In this document: in pieces, positions 35,099 to 47,535 of the stretch
How the letters are laid out: every line of letters starts with the position of its first letter
How positions within the stretch are numbered: position 1 is the first letter of the stretch
Position numbers and translations under genes: made by a program
Notes under the pieces: generated by a model
Told to the model about the DNA's origin: nothing
Databases searched by the model: none
Seen by the model: only the letters and a program-made list of their open reading frames with translations
DNA from: Cryptomeria japonica
Lineage: Eukaryota > Streptophyta > Pinopsida > Cupressales > Cupressaceae
Direction of reading: 5' to 3'
DNA: 64,000 nucleotides
Assembly: GCF_030272615.1 (NCBI RefSeq)
Contig: NC_081414.1
Span: 658,514,292 to 658,578,291 of the forward strand

Positions 35099-38000
35099 CA
35101 CAGGAAGAAGGTTTCATCAGCCATCGACATAACTACGAACAAGCAATCTCGATTACCGATAAACCAGACAAGGAAGATACATCAGGTAGATCTAACCCAA
35201 TACTTGCCTGCAACATGTTCATCGGCTAGAGTTACACCGATAGGAAAAGTCCACAACCCGATACCTTCCCACAAGTTGCTCCATCGGGGTAAGTTACACC
35301 GATCAACCCGAACACTAGTCAGGCGAATTCAAGGCATATTTCCAACACAAGGGAGATTGACTTGCCATTGCAATGGCCTTCCCATGCCTATCCTAAAACA
35401 TCCTCCCTAGGATTAAGTCATGGGGCTCACAACTATTTATTATCTTGATTAGTGAAATATTTACCCATCCCATTAATTTATTATTATGTTATCACTTGTT
35501 TACAATCATAATAAACTTCCAATGTGCCCCGACGGTCAAGACTTCATGCATCCTTACAAGGAACCTCATGCAAGCCTATCTTTTGTGATACTGATCATCA
35601 CAAAGAATCTCACTCCCCCCAACATGGCCCAAACAAAATAAATCACAAGAGACTATAATCCAACATAAAAATTTGAAAACATAACATCCATAAGCAGCCA
35701 AATACAACCATACATACTCTTGATCATACAAATGGCCATAACAACAAGTAGTACAAAATGAGCCTCTTGGCCAACAATGCAATAAAGGCCACAACAAGCC
35801 ATCAAGTCTGTTACCAACATAAAGATGAAACCACAGCAAGGCCAACTCACTTGTTGGTTCAGGAACAACAAAGACAACTATCTCTCTATCATAGCACATC
35901 AACATAGAAGAGAGTACCAAATCATCCATAACAACAACAAGGAAGATAAATATGCATAAAAACCAATAAAATATAGCAAATCAGATTAGGTATCAATCTG
36001 GAAAACATCAATAGACCCAAATCAAGCCTCCAATATAAAATCGAATCCAGAAATCCAAGATAAACTGAGAAAAATTGATCAAAATACCAAAATAGGACAT
36101 AACAACGCATTTGTTAAGCAGTACAGTGCTTTTACCTGGACTGACAATGCATTTGTCAGAACAAACAGTGCTTTTACAGAATCAAATAACACATATACAA
36201 AATTAAATATCACATATAGTAAGAAACAACACATTCGTAGAAACAGATAATGCATTTGCAATATAAAACAACATATTTACAGAAAGTTTTAGCGCAAATA
36301 CAAAGGATTTTAGAGCATTCACTATTTCAGCGCATTTGCCAGAAACATGGCACGACTCAGAAAAAATTATCGGCATGAAAATAAAATTGAAGACATAACC
36401 ATAAGGCCCGAATACAGGCTCAACAAAAGCGCCCAGAATTAACAAGAAGGTTGAAATAAACAAAATAAGAATTGGTAACCTATAATAAAATTTATATAGA
36501 AACATACCATCACGACAATAGCTCACAAATACATTCAAAAATATACACATGAGACTCTTAGAGAATCCAATAAAACCAAATAAAAATCACAAAACATTCT
36601 AGCCTAGAAAGGAGATCAATATGCACTCAAGCAATCCAACATACTCACACAGGAAGGAAGTAGAAAACACATAGAGTCGTGCATTCACGACAAAAACCAA
36701 ACTCAAGACCACGAATAAATAAATTTCCAAGAAAGCTAAAGTAAAAATTTATAACATAGAAATCCCTTAGAAATATTTACTTCCTAACATTATAAAAACT
36801 ATATGATAAAGATTTATTTCATCCCATCTCCCGAATACAGTATGCAAACACGAAGCATACAGAAAACAGTAAAACTAAAAATACAAAGAGTGAAAGAGCT
36901 CCAACCTGCAACCTGTGTTATGGAAGAAGTTGAAGTAGCGCTCCAAACCAAATCCAAAAGCCAAATCAACCAAGCTCCAGCAATTCCAAAAGCCAAAAAC
37001 CAAGAGCCAAAGAAATTTTTGCTGAAAACTTTCTGGAAGAAGCAACCCGAAAACAAGCTCGACAAACAAAATAAAAAGCCATTCAAAAACCAAAACCCTA
37101 GCCTCCACGAGAACCAATCAAAATATTCCTTTTTGGAATATATTTTACCAACCCACCATACAGTATAATTTTAATCTCTCATTTCAAATTCATCCAATGA
37201 GAGTAAAGGGTAGGTAGAATAAATATAAAACATGTTTATACAAAATCAAGTAGGGAATAATATTATTATTTACCCCCAAGGTATTTATACACCCCAATAT
37301 AATTAAAAGCTAAACTATATAAATAAATCATAAGCCACAAATAAATAATCCAAATGGAAAATAATAAATAAATAATTCAAATCTCATAAAATAATTAAAG
37401 AATCAAATAAAATAGTAAACATTAAATAAATTAACTAAACTATAATCAATAAATAAACATAATTAAATAAATAAATAACTATCAAATAAATGGTCAATCC
37501 TCCAATAAAGATTAAACAATAAATATTACATAGACCTTAATCAACATAAATAAACATTAATAATCAAATAATTAAATACTCAAAAGCGAGCAATCCAATC
37601 AATTAAATTAAAAATTAATATCCATAAAATCACACATAAATACATCAAATAAATCAATAATAACTAGCATACTTACAAACCACAATTCACTAACTGACAT
37701 GGAAAATTACACCAAGACATTGACAACTCAAAGTGAACAACTTAGACCTAGAGTATATGAAGGGAACTCATGTCATCTCTGAATCACATGCCATTGGGAT
37801 TTAAAGACACGCTCAAACCTATGGAACTAGGTGGAGTCGGTGTCTAGTACCTGCACATCCTGCAACCACAAAACAAAAAAAAACAAAAATGCATATATCT
37901 CATAACAAACAAGTGATAGGGAATCACAACAACACATCTCGCTCGCAATGAGTGATGTGACATCGTCCCTCTCATGAAGACAGGCATACAATAATCAAAC

Positions 38001-38129
38001 ATGTCCCATAAACATCCTATCACATGTGATCATGAAATAAGGTTAGTGAAATCATAATAACATCAAATCCATGATCCATTTTATCTATCGATAATCCATC
38101 ATATAGTAAGCATATAGAATCCATCAACA

Positions 38130-38152
38130 TATATATATATATATATATATAT
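38130..38152. repeat. AT microsatellite
   Basis: Run of alternating TA near the right end of element L. Confidence 0.9.
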
Positions 38153-38372
38153 GATCCATCAAATCACATGATCAATAATGATAGTGTCATCATCCATATA
38201 AATCATCAAAATAATATATATCCAAATAATGTCTAGCGTCATAATGAGTACTAAAACACTAATATAGTCATAATCCAAAACATCATAAATAGTCTAGATA
38301 AGTCTATCAAGCATGAAATAAAAGTCAAGTCTAGTCAAATCAAGTCAAGTCAATGGTGGACACTACAGTCCA

Positions 38373-39551
38373 CATTTGGATTTAGCATACATGCCCATAA
38401 TCATCCTCATCCTTTATTCTCAATGGACTTTTCCATATGTTCTTCTCTTGACCTTCATACAAAATGCGACACATCAACACTAAATAATGTTTAAAAACAA
38501 TGACATCATCACTCCCTTTGATTGAAGCCAAACTTTTGTTGATCTCTCTAGCAAGGAATTATGCATAGTCATAGGGTCTTGCATCATGTATTTGGATATT
38601 ATTAGCTAACACCATTTGGATCAAATGCATTTTTGTGTGGGCATCTAAACCCAACACTTGACACAAAGATTAGTAAGTATACTCAGAATATTCCTCAAAC
38701 AACTTAACTAAAAAAGGTAGTTTCTCGTCATCAAATAACACCCTCAATTTTCCATTATCTCTAGTTTGTAGTGAGGAAGCTCATGAGAACTTCACTTAGT
38801 GAACCTAGGCTATATCACATGAATTCATGGCATACTAATGAATCCCCCTATTTTCAAAAAATATTACCCTAAAGTCCTTTTTTGTCACCCCCTCCCAATA
38901 CACAACCCGAATTAAAAACCCCCCTATTTTCACCAAATAGGCAATATATTGTTTTATTTTTATTTTTGAGATATTAAACCCCCCATATGAATGCACGTGA
39001 TATAATATTGCCTAGCCAGTGAAGCCCCCATGAGGCAGCCTCCATCTCTTGTAATTATTTTTTATTTTTTTATAATCATCCTAGATGGCTCCCTAATCGA
39101 GCTTTAAATTTGCACTTGTATCCAATTTAAATAATTTATAAATATAATCCTTTGTTATTGGAACAAATTCAAACCCATCCATAGAGTGGATTTCTTATCT
39201 ACTCGGGTCATAACTTTTAGCCAAGGCTCTCATCAATTCAACATTCACAAACACATCAGGGACTACCAATTTTGCCAACTTCAATCTACAAAGGTTATAG
39301 ATAGGTCTATCCCTATACATCTTTTTGTAATGATATCCGAATAACTCATACCCTTGATGTTGAGTCCAGGCATCCCCTAGGCCTCTATGATGATCCTCTA
39401 ACCTTTCTACATTAGGATTCACTACTTGGGTGTGCCTCGGTCTTGCAGTAGAGCCAAGTAATTATTCAACTAAATCCTTGTTAGCATTCCTGGATTACTT
39501 TTTCTATCTCTTGGGTTTTGGATGGGAAGGGGCTTATGAAGAACTAGTCAT
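38373..39551 (-). pseudogene. Unrecognised decayed reading frame, possibly a transposon ORF
   Basis: Begins at ATG 39551 (MTSSS, stop, APSHPKPKR) with a basic N-terminus. It continues through NPNVERLEDHHRGLGDAW, YELFGYHYKKMYRDRPIYNL, SYDPSR, IHSMDGFEFVPITKDYIYKL, then (beyond the MITE at 38766-39043) RDNGKLRVLFDDEKLPFLVK, LCQVLGLDAHTKMHLIQMVL, FLAREINKSLASIKGSDDVI and RILYEGQEKNIWKSPLRIKD. It crosses element L into 32261. About eight in-frame stops replace what would be Gln codons. The frame is otherwise coherent over about 350 codons. I do not recognise the family; a plant-transposon gag-like or accessory protein is possible. Confidence 0.6.
38766..39043. mobile_element. MITE-like element, 278 bp
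   Basis: Interrupts the unknown frame. It is flanked by ATCTCTAGT (38757-38765) and ATCTCTTGT (39044-39052), a 9-bp duplication with one mismatch. Its ends are imperfect inverted repeats of about 60 bp (CTCATGAGAACTTCACT with CTCATGGGGGCTTCACT reversed, then CTAGGC...TATATCAC...ATTCAT). Removing it rejoins KNNYKRD to RDNGKL in frame. 9-bp duplications suggest a Mutator-type helper, but the extreme ends do not pair perfectly. Confidence 0.6.
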
Positions 39552-41575
39552 TCTTAGTAGGGTTTTTACAAAACAAGAGAAGTTTCATAGTATGCAGATA
39601 CAAAATCCCTATTTATGGCTTTAATTATCACACTGGGGGATAACTATTGAATCCTAGAACACAATTCACCAACTTTCTCAAGCAAAATCACAATAAAAAC
39701 ACAAAAATAGGGAACTTGTTGTTGTAAAACTCCGCAAGAACTTGTTTTCTTCAACACTAGATGCTCTAAGAACTTTCTCTTTCTTTCTCCCAGGTGTATA
39801 AAGGATTTCCAGCTACTTAACATCACAATTGAATGCAAAACTTGATTGATTTCATACAATCCTATTCATCAATTTTCACTCATGCAGAGGCTAACATTGT
39901 CAGTGGAGTGGTTGCATTGTTTGAATCTTCATCATCAATCAGAAAGATCAACGATCATTGATGAATTTTAAATATCCCTAGTGATGTGACTTTTTCACCT
40001 ACAAAGGTTGTTGAGTTGTTGGGGCTCGAAAGAGATTCCAACAATGCACGTGAGTCCCAACAATGAACGACAACTTTATTCTAAATTATATCATTGGGTC
40101 ATTGGAATAAAAAAGGTATTCCAACAATGAGAAAAGTCCCAACAATGTGCTCAATGTCATCCAACTCATCATACACATGCACCACCAAGTCACCTTCACT
40201 TGCTGCCAAACTCATTGTTGGGTCATTGGGACCAAGAAATAGTCTCAATGATACAACTTATCTTTACTGATGGATCCCATTTGGCCCACCAATGCCTCTT
40301 CGGGAGGGCCCACTATTTTCCTTTTGTGTTTCTCATCACTATATTGTTGGGAGGTAGAAACCTCTCCAATGATAAATTTTGGATCCACCGAAACCAACAT
40401 TTCTCTAACTATGAACAGTTGAATTGATAGTGGGGCTTGAAAGGGCGCCCAATGATAGAGAAGATCTCCAAAAATATACAACCTCCAACGGTTTCAAGTG
40501 ACCAAAAAGATCATCATTGGGTCATTGAGGCTCAAAAGGGCACCCGACGACATAAAAAGGCTCCAACAAGAAGGCAAATCACTTAAGAGACAATTATGCA
40601 TGCGGAGATTTTTAAAGGACCGCGGGGTTGATGGCCTAATACCTAGGAAATAATTAATCAAACCGACACCATAAGGCATGGGAACTTTTAATTACCTAAA
40701 TCATAATAGGATGCTAGCATGAAGAGGTCAGTAAAACAATGTTGAAAAGGACTTAAGTTTCAACTTAAGAGGTAGGTAACTTGAACACCTAGTCAACAAA
40801 GAATTATAAGCTAGGTTATTCTCAACATAGAACAATCATGAATTTTAGTATTTAGGAAAATGTGATTGTCCTACTAACTCCAATGGACAATATAGAACAC
40901 ACTTGACTATATGAACCATAAAAAAATTGACCTTCACAACAAGAACACGGGATGTGAATAAGTGTCTCAATAGGATGCAAGGGTAGGTAGAAGCCAACTA
41001 CCCAGTTAAAAACATTAAATGAAACATAAAATATGAAATTATAAATGCCTAAGATAGACTTAAGCATGAGTAAAAAATATTTACTCCAACAATATTCTCT
41101 TTCTATTTTTCACTAGGGATATATTTTCATCCTTATCTCTCTACCCTTTTTTCACAAATTTTATGATAATGATATTTCCTTCCATGTATGTGATAGTTGT
41201 TAGGAAAATGGTGTCTCAACCTTGCATATACATAAGGTTACTATTTTTAGTAAGTTTTCATTTGAGCATGAATTGGTCAAAAAAATTCCCCAAATCTTCA
41301 AATTGGCTAGACGAGCATGCCAATAAATTTTAGTTGCAAGATCAATGTCTAGATTTGAAGATATTTAAACATTTTTTTACAATTGTGAATGAAAGTTTTA
41401 AAGTAAATTTTGAGGGCCTTAGAGGCTCTAAAACAACTTAAAAGTCTCAATAATCATCATAGCAGGTTATGTATTGATAGATCATGTTGCAAGATTTCTA
41501 GCACTTCAAACAGTTTGTCAATTGGACACCCAATTCAAAAGTTATGGCCTCTGAAAGTTAGGAAATATAGAAATA
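39552..41575. other. Unassigned repetitive sequence
   Basis: No recognisable gene. 40010-40560 contains dispersed CATTGGGTCATTGG and CCCAACAATG phrases that look like a decayed form of the CATCGGGTCATCGG phrases of solo LTR J (C-to-T changes). It may be the LTR of the element carrying the unknown frame, but no borders were found. Confidence 0.4.
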
Positions 41576-42073
41576 TGTTGGACACGTAAATGAGTTGTAA
41601 AAGGGAGTTACACATGTTGGTGTGTGTATTGACACATCGTAGGTGATATTGTATCTGAGATAAGATGGGCACCACTCTTGGGTGGTTCTAGCCCATGGTT
41701 TTGTAATACCATTTGGCAGTTTAATGTATTGTATCTCCTCTATATTAGGTGTGTGAGATGGAGGTTGCATGTAAGAGTCTTATATCAGTTGAGTTACCTC
41801 TGGATCTTTATTGGTGATACTCCTATGAGAAGCTTGCTCTGCAAGTATATTGTAATTTGTTGTTAATTTTTTAACAATAGATTGGGTGGCTTTTGGATTG
41901 TGAATTTTTTCTCTCGAAAGGGTTTTCCCCATGTAAATCACTTTGTTGTGGTGTGCATGCTATTTATGTTTATTAATTTTTCATAACTATTATAAAAATC
42001 TGTAAAAATTTTGCATTACCCTCCTCTCAATATTAGTGTAGGAAGTTGTTTCGCTACTTAACTTCCTTACAAT
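41576..42073 (+). repeat. Probable LTR remnant
   Basis: Starts near TGTTGGACACG. It contains GGGTTTTCCCCATGTAAATC (41918-41937) and a pyrimidine-rich end (ATTACCCTCCTCTCAATA), the same plan as other plus-strand LTRs in the window. No TSD was found, so the limits are uncertain. Confidence 0.4.
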
Positions 42074-44016
42074 AGTGATTTAGCTCTTCTTTTGTCACTC
42101 TATTTTCTTGACTTCTCTATGGAAACCCTTACTAATTCTTCCCATTCCTCTTCTCCCAAAATGTCTCATGTCTCCATTAATAACTTTTCTTCTTATTCTA
42201 CTTTTGTTGATGATGAGTTTCATCTATTTTCTCCCTCGTCTTAGGGTGTGCATCCTTCTCTTCTTTGTCCACTCATTCTTTTTGTTTAGAGGAGGAAATT
42301 TTCCTTTATAAGGATACTTTAGAGAATGACATTTTGATTGATCAATTTATTATCATCTTGCCTTCTCTTCATACATATTTTTTGTTTCTACGATGATGTA
42401 TTGTCAAATATCAACTCTAGTTCCATAATGGATAATGTGCTAGAAGATGATCTAAAACACTATTTTATCTCCTTCCCCTACAATTTATGTTCCTAGTGCA
42501 CAAATTCTCCTAGTTTGTGTGTATTCAAGTAGACTCATTATACCCATTGTGGTGAAATTTAATCACAAATTCATCAACAATAACCACCAAGGTTTAGCTT
42601 CTCTCATCTTCCTAAAATATGCATGCATTGGCTTTCTCATTTGTTCTCATCTTCTCACTCGGTTATCCTTATCCAAGGTTTTCCTTATGAACCTAGGAAC
42701 TCTCTTGTGTTAGCTTGTCTTGCTTCATCCTTTATTATCATATGGTTACACTTAAGGCTCATTCTCTTACTATTTTCCATGCAATATGTCATAACTATCA
42801 TATTTGGTGAAACAAGAAAAATAATCATGCTTATGTTTCTCTTCCTCCCTTTGACCTTATACTTATATCAACTTCTAGTATTCCCCCTAACAATTGAGTA
42901 TGTTTTTTGTGAGATTTTTCCAATATCAAGGGAACAATGAAAAGCACACAAAAGAGAGACAATAGTTTGACAAGAACAAACTGTATTCTCATCAATATGC
43001 AAATGATCAAGTGGATTAACCAATACAATGAATATGGGCCTGCTTATATAGGCAAGGCCAAATGGATATGTGAGCACACAATCATGACATGTGGCTCAAT
43101 AAGAAAAAATGGTAGGTAAGAAAAAGTAGGGGTAGGTAGGAGAAATAATATAATATTCCACAAGAGGTGGATCACCGAATGTGGAATGTAATAGCAAGAT
43201 AAGACCACAAAAGGTGGAATTTCTCGTACAAGCATCATCCATATGTGCACACTTCCCTAAGTGTCTCATATCCAAACTACGATGAGATGCATTATCCTAA
43301 GTTAACTTAAGTAAAGTGTAATTATATCCTATAAGAATAAATAATTACACCATTTTTATTAAACAAATTTAGGTTGCACAAGATATGATTTACTTTGGGG
43401 ATCTTATTCAAACTTCACCTTTTTATTGTGAGTTATTTGAAAAATCCTTATAGAATATTTGTGTATCATGTTGGACAAAACTAACTAAAATAGCTTTTTA
43501 ATTGAATGCATCTATATTGATATAATGGACATCACTTTCACACCTGCTAAGATCCTTTATATGATATCTAACAAAACAATCTCCCTCAATTCATTGTGGT
43601 TGGTATTAGCTATATGTGCATTAAATGAGAATTAATGGAAAATGGTTCCATCCTTAATATTTGTAGTCTTTCAACTTTTTAAAGAATATTTATATCAATC
43701 ACTCTAACCTTAAAGAATATTTGTGTCAATACCTCTAACCTTTCTCCTTCTAAAGTATATATTTAAGGTTTTGATAATATCAATTGGGACCATTTAGGTG
43801 CTATTACAAAACCTATTTCATTATGTTGCCCCCTACTTCGTTTTTAAAAATTCCCTACCCATAGGAAATCCTTTCCTCCTTATCGCACTTTCCCTATCAA
43901 TGAAATCCTAACATGTTGGAGCTATGTTTGATTTTCCCAAATTTCACTTTCACCCAATATCACGATAGAGTCAAGAGTTAGTGTTTGCTAGGTAGCAACC
44001 CATAAACCTCGCAGTT
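42074..44016. other. No recognisable feature
   Basis: AT-rich sequence. Only short, unrecognised open frames on both strands. It may be old transposon DNA. Confidence 0.4.
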
Positions 44017-44021
44017 CCCAC

Positions 44022-45376
44022 TCTTGGATATTGTTGAGAAGTTTGTTGGAATGATGTGTTTTCATTGATGTCAACATATTGTTTTGTGTATTCCAGTGTT
44101 GCAGTTAGATTAAATGAGTTGATTTGGTCAGTGTGTTGCAGTTGAGTTGTTGCAATTTGATGGGTTTAGAGATGCTTATCTCTAGTTGACTCAACAGAAG
44201 TTTTAGTGATTTGCATGATGATTTGATCGGGCTATGAGGTTTGATATTGTGGTTGATATTCAGTTGTTCATGTTATTCGATATTAAGGTTTGTGCTCCAC
44301 ATTGCTTAGGAATCGTATTATTTTGGTTTGCAGTTTTGGCAGAGTGTTTGGGATGTTCATATATATCCTCAATTTAGATGGTTCATGATTTGAAAGTCCA
44401 CAAGTGAATCTTTCAGTTTATCAGTCAGTTCAACGTGTGTTCTTGAGGTTTTGTATAATGATGATGGATATTCTAGTGAGTGGTGATGTTGTAGTTGTTT
44501 TTGTGGTGATTCACGTTGCTTGTGGATGTTTCTAGATCGTGTTTTATCCATGTTGATGGTCTGCATTGACCGTTGTGTGTGTTATTGATCATTTTCTTGA
44601 TCTGGTGGTGTTCTTCGTGTTATGTGACATTCTTGATGATTATAGAATGTAGCGGATGATCGACATGTAATTGTTTGAGGTGTTTTGTATTTGTAGTATT
44701 AATTTGGGTCCAGACTATGTCTTAGCCGACATTGTTTTGGTCCGCATATATTGTTGTAGCATGTGAGGTTATTATTTTGTAATTTGTGTTGAGAGTTTAG
44801 CCGACCTTGAAATATAGGTTGATGATTTGTATAAATATATGTAACAATCATTTGTGAGATGCATCTACGTGTGCAAACATTGAATTGATCTTTCAGTAGC
44901 AGAGGAGAAGTGTGAAAGAGTGTGAAAGTGTGAAGAAGTGGAAAGAGCAGAGTTTGAGTATTTGTGCTTAACCAGAACTGTAATCAGGCATTGGGAGATG
45001 TTATTTTCAAAGCTCATGTAATCCAGATTGTTGTCTGATCTTTGTAAGATAGTGAGTCTTCCTCAGGGTTGTAGCCCTTCTTGTATTTGAGCAGTGAGCT
45101 TTAGGAAGTGTGCCTGAATGCATGTGCATTCCCCATTGTAATATTTACATTTACTCCTAACAGGATATTATCTCATTATGGGTAGGCTCCCACCATGGTT
45201 TTTCCCTTAATTGGGTTTTCAACATCAAAAATCTTGGTGTTATGTGTGTTATTGATGTGGTGTTGGTTTATGTTTTCATTGCTAATAATCAGATCTGAAT
45301 TTAAGTTTAAATTGTGCTAATATTGTGAGCAAACTAATTCACCCCACCCCCTCAATTCGTTGCATTGTTGCCAACA
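44022..45376 (+). mobile_element. Solo LTR, family G copy 1
   Basis: 1355-bp solo LTR with its own TSD CCCAC (44017-44021, 45377-45381). It starts TCTTGGATATTG (copy 2 has TGTTGG) and ends TTGCCAACA. Near 45195-45235 it has the GGTTTTTCCC/GGGTTTTC signature. The matched TSD on both sides of this single copy rules out its being one end of an element with copy 2. Confidence 0.88.
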
Positions 45377-45381
45377 CCCAC

Positions 45382-46161
45382 TTCTTTTTCCTTTCTGATA
45401 CCCGATGCTCCTCACAAACTGATATCAAAGTATTAGAGGGTTTCAATCTCTTTTCCTGTAGGTTTCTAAGTCAATCCATCACCATGCACAACTTCCAAAA
45501 AGTGAATCGAAGGAGATTCATGAAGTATCATCATTAACGATAGATTAAATGGTTAAGAGCATGCAAAAGATAGTGGCATGAACGATAATTCTTGATATTA
45601 TTACTTTTCTGCCAATAGAATTAAATGCACCACCTTTGAAGACTGACTGAAGTAACACATGCCATCATGAGCTCCATCTGTCGAAATGGTTTTGCTTCAT
45701 GATAACCAACTGCCATTTGATAACCCAAACCTGAATTGCCCCAAAAACCAGCAATGAAACATCATCCAAGGGTTGCATGCTCTTGCATGGAAACAAAAAA
45801 CTGATTTTGTCGGATATAAGAAGATTGTTGCCTTATTAAGAAAAAAATTTGAGCAAGCCAAAAATCATGAACAACGTCTAAAAGAAGAAATGGTTGCTAG
45901 AATAAATCCTGGTGATTAGTCTAAGAAGATGGTGCTTAAGGGGAAAGGTCCCATGGTACAATCGAATGTTGAACAAATGTAGGATGACATCCTTTCTGAC
46001 TTGACCAACCTAGCTCGAGAGCTTATAGAAGATGAAGATGAATTTTGAGCAATCCTCTGGGTACTTATAGAAGAGGAGACAAAGGCTGAGATGATCGATA
46101 ATCAGTTTGTCAGTCGGAATCCAATGCCCAAGGAAGGAGTGTGAAGTTGACAACTATTTAT
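45382..46161 (+). pseudogene. Decayed coding-like remnant between the two solo LTRs
   Basis: 45830-46145 encodes a charged, possibly coiled-coil stretch (KKIVALLRKKFEQAKNHEQR, LKEEMVARINPGD) with stops. At 45420-45431 TGATATCAAAGT resembles a Met primer site with three transitions, but it is not next to an intact LTR end. Not recognised; perhaps gag of an old element. Confidence 0.35.
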
Positions 46162-47530
46162 TGTTGGATATTGTTGAGAAGTTTTCTAGAATGATGTGTG
46201 GCCGTTGATGTCAACATATTCCTCTGTGTGTTCCAGTGTTGTAGTCAGATTAAATGAGTTGGTTTGGCCAGTGTGTTGCAGATGAGTTGTTGTGGTTTAA
46301 AGGGTATTGAGATAAGTATCTCTAGTTTATTCAGCTAAATTTTCAGTGGTCTACATGGTGATTTGATCAAGTTATGTGATCTGGTATACCAACCGCATGT
46401 CATTTGGTTTTTCAATTGTTCAGTGTTGGTAAGTGTTATAGATTTTTCTCCACATTGCTCCATGTTGCAATATCTTTGTTTGCAGATTTGGTAGAGTGTT
46501 TGGGACGTTCATATGTGTCCTCAATTCAGATGGTTCATGATTTGGAGGTCCACAAGTGAATCTTTCAGTTTGACAGTTAGTACAGTTGGTGTTCTTGAGG
46601 TTCAGTATAATGATGATGAAGGTTCTAGTAAATGGTGATGTTGTGGCAATTCATAATGCTTGTGGATGTTTCTAGATCATGTTTTATCTGTGTTGATGGT
46701 CTGCATTGATCGTTGTGCTCATTGTGGATGATTTCTCCTATATGTTCGTGTTATGTGATGTTCTTGGCCAAACAGATGATTGTGGCGTGTTGCAGATGTT
46801 CATGGCATAATTCTTGGAGGTGTTTCTTGTTCGAGGTGGTTATTTAGGTCCATACTATGTCTTAGCTGACATTGTTTTGGTCTACATTTTATGTTGTAGT
46901 ATGTGTGGTTATATTCTTGTAATTTGTGATGAGTGTTGAGCCGACCTTGAAAGATAGGTTGATGATTTGTATAAATATATGTAATAATCACGTGAGAGAT
47001 GTATCTTCATGGTATCTGCATGTGTGAACAATGATTTGGTCTTTCGATAGGAGAGAAGAAGTGTTAACAAGTGTGAACAAGTGCGAATGACTAGAGTTTG
47101 TGTTATGTGCTTAATTGGAACTGTAACAAGGCATGAGGAGATGCTATTTCTTCAGTTCACGATCTTCCAGATGTAATCGGAATGTTTTTGTAAAGCGGTG
47201 AGCCTTCCCAGGGTTGTAGCCCTTTGTTGTTTTTGAGTAATGAACTCCAGGTAGTGTGCCTGAATGCATGTGCATTCCCCATTGTAATATTTCATTTAAT
47301 CCTAACAGGGTATCATCTCACTATGGGTAGATTCCCACCGTGGTTTTTCACTTAATCGGGTTTTCCACGTCAAAAGTCTTGGTGTTATGTGTGTTATTGA
47401 TGTGGTGTTTATTTATGCTTTCATTGTTAATTATCGGATCTGAGATTGTGTTTTAGTAGAGTAAAGTTTGTGAGCAAACTGATTCACCCCCCTCCCCCCC
47501 CCCTCTCAGTTTGTTGCATTGTTGCCAACA
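46162..47530 (+). mobile_element. Solo LTR, family G copy 2
   Basis: 1369-bp solo LTR with TSD TTTAT (46157-46161, 47531-47535). It starts TGTTGGATATTG and ends GTTGCCAACA, and shares sequence with 44022-45376 over its length. A C-run near 47490 gives length variation. Confidence 0.9.
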
Positions 47531-47535
47531 TTTAT

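Larger units (their letters stand above)
33816..35347 (-). mobile_element. Solo LTR, Copia-type (element J)
   Basis: 1532-bp solo LTR on the minus strand with TSD CAAGG (33811-33815, 35348-35352). The minus strand starts TGTTGGAAATATGCC, a start common among plant Copia LTRs, and ends GCTTGCCTTACA. Near 33985-34010 the minus strand carries a GGTTTTTAACC then GGGTTTTCC signature, like the R/U5 region of other LTRs here. No interior is present, so it is the product of LTR-LTR recombination. Nested within element L. Confidence 0.88.
32262..38367. mobile_element. LTR-type insertion, probably a giant solo LTR (element L)
   Basis: Starts TGTAATGCCC and ends ACACTACA, with TSD GTCCA (32257-32261, 38368-38372). 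Removing it rejoins a minus-strand coding-like frame, which supports the borders. Its own length is about 4.57 kb after removing the solo LTR J. I find no second copy of either end inside, no primer site and no polyprotein, so a solo LTR is the best reading. TGTAAT/C-type starts and multi-kilobase LTRs are known for some plant Ty3 lineages. The interior is AT-rich and non-coding, with degenerate GCATTTGT/GTGCTTTTAC repeats at 36108-36345. Confidence 0.7.

Noticed and set aside
38130-38152. The TA run as an origin or regulatory site
   Set aside because: A simple microsatellite inside an AT-rich repeat, with no supporting context.
45420-45431. A Met-tRNA primer site (TGATATCAAAGT)
   Set aside because: Three mismatches, and 43 bases from the nearest LTR end, which itself has a complete solo-LTR duplication. 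Kept only as a possible relic.
44022-47530. A single short LTR element with LTRs at 44022-45376 and 46162-47530
   Set aside because: Each copy has its own 5-bp duplication (CCCAC and TTTAT), and no primer site or polypurine tract abuts the presumed interior.
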